A DNA stretch of 64,000 nt from Nitrospirota bacterium (GTDB lineage Bacteria; Nitrospirota; Thermodesulfovibrionia; Thermodesulfovibrionales; JdFR-88). The position numbers and the translations under genes are program-made. The DNA is taken from positions 1 to 64,000 of the forward strand of contig JAKAHV010000001.1 of the NCBI GenBank assembly GCA_021825295.1, written 5' to 3'. The notes beneath the pieces were generated by a model. The model did no database searches, was not told the origin of the DNA, and saw nothing but the letters and a program-made list of their open reading frames with translations. Below, piece by piece: positions 59,720 through 64,000 of the stretch (its first letter is position 1; every line of letters starts with the position of its first letter).

Positions 59720-60787
59720 TCATTTGCAGACGTATCCCAGTATCGCATGGGGGATTTCCTCTGCCGGCAGGACATTATCGGCGATGCCGGCCTCGACGAC
59801 CGCCTTTGGCATGCCGTAAATCACACAGGTCTTCTCGTCCTGGGCGATGACCCTTCCGCCCACGCTCTTGACCCCCTTGAGGCCTACCAGGCCATCGTTT
59901 CCCATGCCCGTGAGTATCACGCCGACCGCCCTTCTCTGGAACTGGCCGGCGACCGAGACCATCAGGGCGTCGACTGACGGGCGGTATATGAAATCCCCGC
60001 CCTCCCCGATTGAAATGGCCGGCCTCGGCATGCCCCTTGCCACCCTCATATGTCCGCGTCCGGGCGCTATGTAGACAACGCCGCTTTCGATGACTTCACC
60101 GTCCTCGGCCTCTTTTACCGAGATCTCGCTTATCTGGTCCAGCCTTTCGGCGAAGGGTTTTGTGAAGTTGGGCGGCATGTGCTGGCTGATGAGCACCGGG
60201 ACCGGGAGATTCTTTGGCAGGCTGGGTATTATCTGCTGGAGCACTTTTGGACCGCCGGTGGATGCCCCGATGGCCACTATGTCCGCCTTTGCCCCGTTCG
60301 TGCAGACAGGCTGGACCATGCCGTGGAGCGCGGCGGCCGTGGAGTGTGCCATCGCGGGGGCGTGGGACGCGCGCACAAGTCCTTTCCTGCCCAGGTGCTT
60401 TATCTTTTCCTTCAGCACCTCCCTTATCCTGACAATGTCCATGCTGGAGCCCGAGAGGTTCTTTGGGATGAAGTCGACCGCCCCAAGCTCCAGAGCGTGC
60501 AGGGTGACCATGGCCCCCTCCACCGTCAGCGCGCTGACCATCACGACCGGCAGGGGGGTTTCCCTCATGATGCGCTTCAGGGCCTCGATGCCGTCCATCC
60601 TCGGCATCTCCACATCCATCGTGATGATGTCCGGTTTCAGCTCGGACACCTTTTCCACCGCCTCGCAGCCGTCGGAGGCGGTGCCCACGACCTTTATCCC
60701 GGGGTCGGACCCGAGCATTGTGGAGAGCGCCTTCCGCATGAATGGGGAATCATCCACTACAAGCACCCTAACCGCGGCTGAATCCAT
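59720..60787 (-). CDS. cheB: Chemotaxis protein-glutamate methylesterase CheB
   Basis: 355 residues from ATG 60787, preceded by GGGAGAGGG; the longer frame is rejected. The receiver (1-120: 'VRVLVVDDSPFMRKALSTML', 'PDIITMDVEMPRMDG') is followed by the esterase with catalytic Ser in 'VAIGASTGGPKVLQ', His in 'ISQHMPPNFTKPFAERL' and Asp in 'LTGMGNDGLVGLKGV'. It removes methyl groups from receptors and deamidates Gln. No cheR lies in this window. It follows the CheW-CheZ gene by 37 bases. Confidence 0.96.
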   Translation of the reverse strand: MDSAAVRVLVVDDSPFMRKALSTMLGSDPGIKVVGTASDGCEAVEKVSELKPDIITMDVEMPRMDGIEALKRIMRETPLPVVMVSALTVEGAMVTLHALELGAVDFIPKNLSGSSMDIVRIREVLKEKIKHLGRKGLVRASHAPAMAHSTAAALHGMVQPVCTNGAKADIVAIGASTGGPKVLQQIIPSLPKNLPVPVLISQHMPPNFTKPFAERLDQISEISVKEAEDGEVIESGVVYIAPGRGHMRVARGMPRPAISIGEGGDFIYRPSVDALMVSVAGQFQRRAVGVILTGMGNDGLVGLKGVKSVGGRVIAQDEKTCVIYGMPKAVVEAGIADNVLPAEEIPHAILGYVCK

Positions 60788-60824
60788 TTTCCCTCTCCCT
60801 TTCAGGCGGTCCGAAGCCCCGTTG

Positions 60825-62015
60825 TCAGAAGCCCAGCTCGGAGAGCATCTGGTCGACCCCCTCCTGAGACACCTTCTCCGCGGCCTGCGCGATGGAGGGA
60901 TGCTGTTCAATCTTCACGCCGAAATTGGCTATCAGCACCATAAGCTCATTTTCCACCTCGCCCACAAGCCCGATCACGTTTTTAAGCGCCTGGCCCGTCA
61001 GGTCCTGGAAAGACTGCGTCGTCAGGACCTCCGTGAGGTCGTCCTCAAGCCTGTTTTTGAAATTCTTCAGATACGCCACCGTCTCCTCGGGCTCCTTTAT
61101 CTGTCTTATGTGGGAGGAGAGCTCGTCGATGCCAAGGATATATTTTTCGACAAAGGCCATCGTCTTGTTGGCAGCCTCCTCCGTCTTGTCGATCACGTAC
61201 TGCAGGCGGTCGACCGCGTGGGGCATCTCCGTGGTGGCCATGTCCCTCAGCTTCGGGTCTATGGCTTCGTTGAAATTCCTGATGGAGTCGTGGAGCTTGC
61301 GCGTCACCTTGCCCACCTCGTTGTACAGCTCTCCCCGGCCTTTCTTCACTATCCTCCCGATCACGGCCTCGGCCTTTTCGTAATCGCGGGAGTCGATCGA
61401 GTCCAGAAATTCCATTATCTCGGCCATGATGCCGTCGAGGTCCCCGGAGAGTTTTTTCCCGAAGAACTCCTTTGCGTCGTGGACCTCCTTCACCTTCACT
61501 TCCCCGGCCATGGTCTGGACGCTTCTTGTGACCTCCACGCTGCCGTCGCTGCCGACCTGCTTCACCTCCAGTGCCTCATCCTCGAAGAGGGCCATGTCCT
61601 CGAAAGGGATCAGTTTCTTGGGGTCCAGGAGGACCAGGAGCTTGTCCTTGATCTTCGCCACGCCCTTTATCTGCTCCATCTTCTCGGAGAAGAACCTCTC
61701 GGGATGTTCGACGGTCCCTCCGTCAATCTCGACAACACCCGTTATGCCGTCCACCAGGACGCCGAAGGTTATCTTGCCGCTTGAAATAACGATGATCTTT
61801 GCCCCGGAAGACCCGCCGTTTGAGCCGTTCATGTTCAGCAGGCTCCTGAGGTTCACTATCACGATTATGCTGCCCCTGAGGTTCGTAACGCCTTCTATAT
61901 AGGCCGGGGCCTGCGGCATGCGCGTAATCACCGGGGCGTTCAGAATCTCCCGGACCTTGAGAATGGGGATGGTGTACTCCATGGCCCCAAGTTTAAAACC
62001 TATGTATTGCTCCAT
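60825..62015 (-). CDS. CheW-CheZ fusion protein
   Basis: 396 residues joining two chemotaxis proteins. Residues 1-142 are a CheW domain ('FKLGAMEYTIPILKVREILN', 'YIEGVTNLRGSIIVIVNLRS', 'FGVLVDGITGVVEID'). Residues 190-396 are CheZ: a long four-helix hairpin, then 'TQSFQDLTGQALKNVIGLVG', where Asp338 and Gln342 match the E. coli catalytic Asp143 and Gln147, and a C-terminal CheY-binding tail 'EGVDQMLSELGF'. It would place CheY-P phosphatase at the receptor-CheA array, as CheA-short does in E. coli. Downstream of cheA by 36 bases. Stand-alone cheW and cheY are absent here. Confidence 0.92.
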   Translation of the reverse strand: MEQYIGFKLGAMEYTIPILKVREILNAPVITRMPQAPAYIEGVTNLRGSIIVIVNLRSLLNMNGSNGGSSGAKIIVISSGKITFGVLVDGITGVVEIDGGTVEHPERFFSEKMEQIKGVAKIKDKLLVLLDPKKLIPFEDMALFEDEALEVKQVGSDGSVEVTRSVQTMAGEVKVKEVHDAKEFFGKKLSGDLDGIMAEIMEFLDSIDSRDYEKAEAVIGRIVKKGRGELYNEVGKVTRKLHDSIRNFNEAIDPKLRDMATTEMPHAVDRLQYVIDKTEEAANKTMAFVEKYILGIDELSSHIRQIKEPEETVAYLKNFKNRLEDDLTEVLTTQSFQDLTGQALKNVIGLVGEVENELMVLIANFGVKIEQHPSIAQAAEKVSQEGVDQMLSELGF

Positions 62016-62051
62016 GTCTTACCTCCTGGCAGGTTTTTCATTTTTTTATCT

Positions 62052-63977
62052 TTAAGTATTCGCGTGCTCTTTATCGAAGAGGTTGCGGGCGATGTATCCA
62101 AGGTCTATTATGAGTATCACCCTGCCGTCGCCGGAGATGGTTGCGCCCAGAATCGAGGGCGCGGCCGACCCGGAGCCGGTTATGGACTTGATCACGACCT
62201 CCTGAAGACCCAGGAGCCTGCCGACGCCTATGCAAAAACGGGTGTCGGCGACGGCGACGACAATTATGTACCTGTCTTCCCGGCCCTCCTGTCCGTTTGC
62301 GGACAGGCCAGGGCCGCCAGGCCGGTCCGGGGACATGTCCCCCCGGGACTGGTCCCCGAGGGATAGGATATGATGCGCGCCGTCCTGCCGCATCTGCATT
62401 GATTGTCCGGAGGGGCCCTCCAGCAGCCAGGCAAGCTCGAAATACGGATAGACCTTGCCCCTGATGTTGAGCACTTTTTTGTCCATGAGGTCTCTTATCT
62501 CGCTGCCGGAGAGCTTCATCGTCTCATCGACGAGGTTAAGCGGGATCGCGTAAACAGAGCCCTTCTCCTCGACAAGAAGGGCATGGATTATGGCGAGGGT
62601 AAGCGGCAGGCTTATCCTGAAAGTGGTGCCGGCGCCCTGTTTGGTAATGACCTCTATGAAGCCGTTGAGCTTGCCGACGTTGTTTTTGACGACGTCCATG
62701 CCGACGCCACGGCCGCTGATCTCGGTGGCCACGTCATTTGTTGAAAGCCCCGGCATGAATATGAGGTTCACCGCCGCATCATGGCCGAGCGCCGCGGCCT
62801 CGGCCTCCGTTACGAGGCCCTTCTGGACGGCCTTGCTTTTCACCTTCTCGACGTCGATCCCCTTGCCGTCGTCGGACACCTCTATTACTATCTGGTTGCC
62901 TTTCTGGCTTGCATTTATCGATATCACGCCCTTGGCGGGCTTGCCCCTGGCGAGCCGCTCGGCCGAGGGCTCGATCGCATGGTCGAGGGCGTTTCTTATG
63001 ATGTGCACCATGGGGTCCGCGATGTGCTCTATGACGGATTTGTCCACCTCGGTCTGCTCGCCCGATATCCTGAGTTCCACCTCCTTGCCAAGGGAGGAAG
63101 ACAATTCCTTCACCAGGCGCGGGAATTTGCCGAACACCTTCTTGAGCGGCTGCATCCTCATCCTCATCACGGCGGCCTGCATGTCGGAGGTGAGCAGGTC
63201 CAGGAAAGACACCGCCTCGAAGAGGTTTTCCACCTGAGGGTCCGAGGAATATTTCTGCTCGAGACCGCCGGCCAGGTTCAGGAGCCTGTTTCTTATCAGC
63301 ACCACCTCTCCGGTGAGGTTCATGACCTGGTCCACTTTCTCCACGTTTATCCGCAGGGTCTGGATGGAATCGTCCTTCTTGTCCGCCTGGGCTGCCGCCC
63401 CCTGGACGACCGCGGCGCTTTTTTGGGGATGGCAATCCTCATGAGGGCCCGCGTCCTCCGCGGCGCGCGGGGCCGGCGAAGGCGCCGGAGAGGGGCCTTC
63501 GATGACCGCGGGCCGGGCCTTTACCTCTTTCTGGTCCTTTTGTCCCGCGGCCTGCGCCGGGGCTGCCGCGCCTGAGGGCTGGGCGGCCGCGAGGGTGGCC
63601 TCCAGCTCCTTCAGGAGGACGGCCATGTCCGCGCCGGCCTGGCCCTCATTGCCCTTTGTCTTTATATGTTTCAGAAGGAGCCTCACCATGTCGAAGCTCT
63701 TCAGAATGACGTCTATGAGCGGCCTGGCGATGATGATCTCCTTGTCGCGGATCCTCTTAAGTATCGTCTCGGCCCGGTGGGACACGTCCACGATCTGCTG
63801 GAAGCCAAGGAAGCCCGCGGCCCCCTTTATCGTGTGCATGCCCCTGAATATGTCGTTGATGATCTCCTGGTCGAACCCCTTGTCGTCCATCTCGACAAGC
63901 TTCGGGTCTATCCGGTCGAGCGTCTCCTCGGCTTCGGCCACAAAATCCGCTATTATCTCTTCCATGTCGTCCGGCAT
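62052..63977 (-). CDS. cheA: Chemotaxis histidine kinase CheA
   Basis: 641 residues. The HPt (P1) domain has His48 in 'FRGMHTIKGAAGFLGF'. A Pro/Ala-rich linker (about 130-205) stands where the P2 CheY-docking domain would be, with no clear P2. P3 dimerisation follows ('RINVEKVDQVMNLTGEVVLI'), then P4 kinase: N box 'HIIRNALDHAIE', G1 'DDGKGID', G2 'SGRGVGMDVVK'. The P5 CheW-like domain contains a palindromic repeat in-frame (62288-62356) that lengthens one loop. It receives signals from chemoreceptors and phosphorylates CheY and CheB. First cheA codon at the right edge. Confidence 0.96.
   Translation of the reverse strand: MPDDMEEIIADFVAEAEETLDRIDPKLVEMDDKGFDQEIINDIFRGMHTIKGAAGFLGFQQIVDVSHRAETILKRIRDKEIIIARPLIDVILKSFDMVRLLLKHIKTKGNEGQAGADMAVLLKELEATLAAAQPSGAAAPAQAAGQKDQKEVKARPAVIEGPSPAPSPAPRAAEDAGPHEDCHPQKSAAVVQGAAAQADKKDDSIQTLRINVEKVDQVMNLTGEVVLIRNRLLNLAGGLEQKYSSDPQVENLFEAVSFLDLLTSDMQAAVMRMRMQPLKKVFGKFPRLVKELSSSLGKEVELRISGEQTEVDKSVIEHIADPMVHIIRNALDHAIEPSAERLARGKPAKGVISINASQKGNQIVIEVSDDGKGIDVEKVKSKAVQKGLVTEAEAAALGHDAAVNLIFMPGLSTNDVATEISGRGVGMDVVKNNVGKLNGFIEVITKQGAGTTFRISLPLTLAIIHALLVEEKGSVYAIPLNLVDETMKLSGSEIRDLMDKKVLNIRGKVYPYFELAWLLEGPSGQSMQMRQDGAHHILSLGDQSRGDMSPDRPGGPGLSANGQEGREDRYIIVVAVADTRFCIGVGRLLGLQEVVIKSITGSGSAAPSILGATISGDGRVILIIDLGYIARNLFDKEHANT
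62288..62356. repeat. REP-like palindromes inside the cheA P5 domain
   Basis: Three inverted repeats lie in sequence: CCTGTCCGTTTGCGGACAGG (62288-62307), GGGGACATGTCCCC (62329-62342) and GGGACTGGTCCC (62345-62356). They are translated into a Gly/Pro/Asp-rich loop. The last is shared with the intergenic palindrome at 23448. Insertion kept the reading frame. Confidence 0.8.
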
Positions 63978-64000
63978 ATGCGTTATTTATCCCTTCTGGC

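Noticed and set aside
60090-61784. A 564-codon plus-strand frame opposite cheB and the CheW-CheZ gene
   Set aside because: No recognisable domain; it mirrors real genes on the minus strand with GC-rich codon bias.
1-64000. tRNA or rRNA genes
   Set aside because: No cloverleaf with T-loop GGTTCRA and matching acceptor stem, and no rRNA-like block, was found by eye; a covariance search could still reveal one.

Overview
The window is a chromosomal segment of a flagellated Gram-negative bacterium with GC-rich codon use. Signs of this are FlgH/FlgI outer rings, lipoprotein and Sec signals, sigma-28 and sigma-54 type promoters, and a selenocysteine formate dehydrogenase with its molybdenum supply genes. 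The gene mix (CheZ, FliW/CsrA, FmdE, DUF202, TIGR02186, many REP-like palindromes) fits an anaerobic or microaerophilic Nitrospirota or Desulfobacterota lineage. This placement is an inference; no rRNA gene is present to settle it.

Layout. 1-2.9 kb: YqgE/AlgH protein, then a lexA - Y-family polymerase pair behind a GAAC-N4-GTTC SOS box. 2.9-3.2 kb: a DUF559 remnant inside inverted repeats. 3.3-11.7 kb: a formate/molybdenum island. It holds a formate dehydrogenase with an in-frame UGA and SECIS hairpin, convergent with modC, modB, modA, moaA, a MoeA-like protein and an FmdE/zinc-ribbon/ModE fusion regulator. 11.8-15.6 kb: a sigma-54 response regulator, a small USP-like protein, a TauE/SafE exporter and a TIGR02186 protein. 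16.1-23.4 kb: a five-gene minus-strand operon that I consider the most novel part of the window. It encodes two proteins fusing an MshEN-like domain to repeated DUF202 units, a membrane histidine kinase, a lone receiver, and a PEP-synthase-like phosphohistidine protein without the usual barrel. 23.6-27.6 kb: two tandem DHA2-type drug exporters and a small membrane protein.

28-37.6 kb: motility control and filament genes, all on the minus strand: a PilZ-receiver protein, motB, motA, a PAS kinase, an HD-GYP regulator, a receiver protein, fliS, fliD, flaG and flagellin. 37.9-48 kb: three overlapping glycan genes, including proteins of 1168 and 1836 residues with stacked glycosyltransferase, TPR and methyltransferase domains; they probably decorate flagellin or a surface glycan. 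48.3-58.2 kb: fliW, csrA, flgL, flgK, flgN, flgM, flgJ, flgI, flgH, flgA, flgG, flgF and two small unknown genes. 58.2-64 kb: an HDOD regulator, cheB, a CheW-CheZ fusion and cheA.

How it fits together. CheA, CheB and CheW-CheZ set motor bias, MotA/MotB drive rotation, and the flg/fli genes build the hook-filament. Flagellin has a sigma-28 promoter and a leader hairpin that presents the same GGCAAGGATGC core found at the csrA start codon, so CsrA (antagonised by FliW) probably represses both. PilZ, HD-GYP and MshEN-like domains show strong c-di-GMP input. Dispersed palindromic repeats occur in several intergenic gaps and also inside two coding regions (the usp-like gene and cheA).
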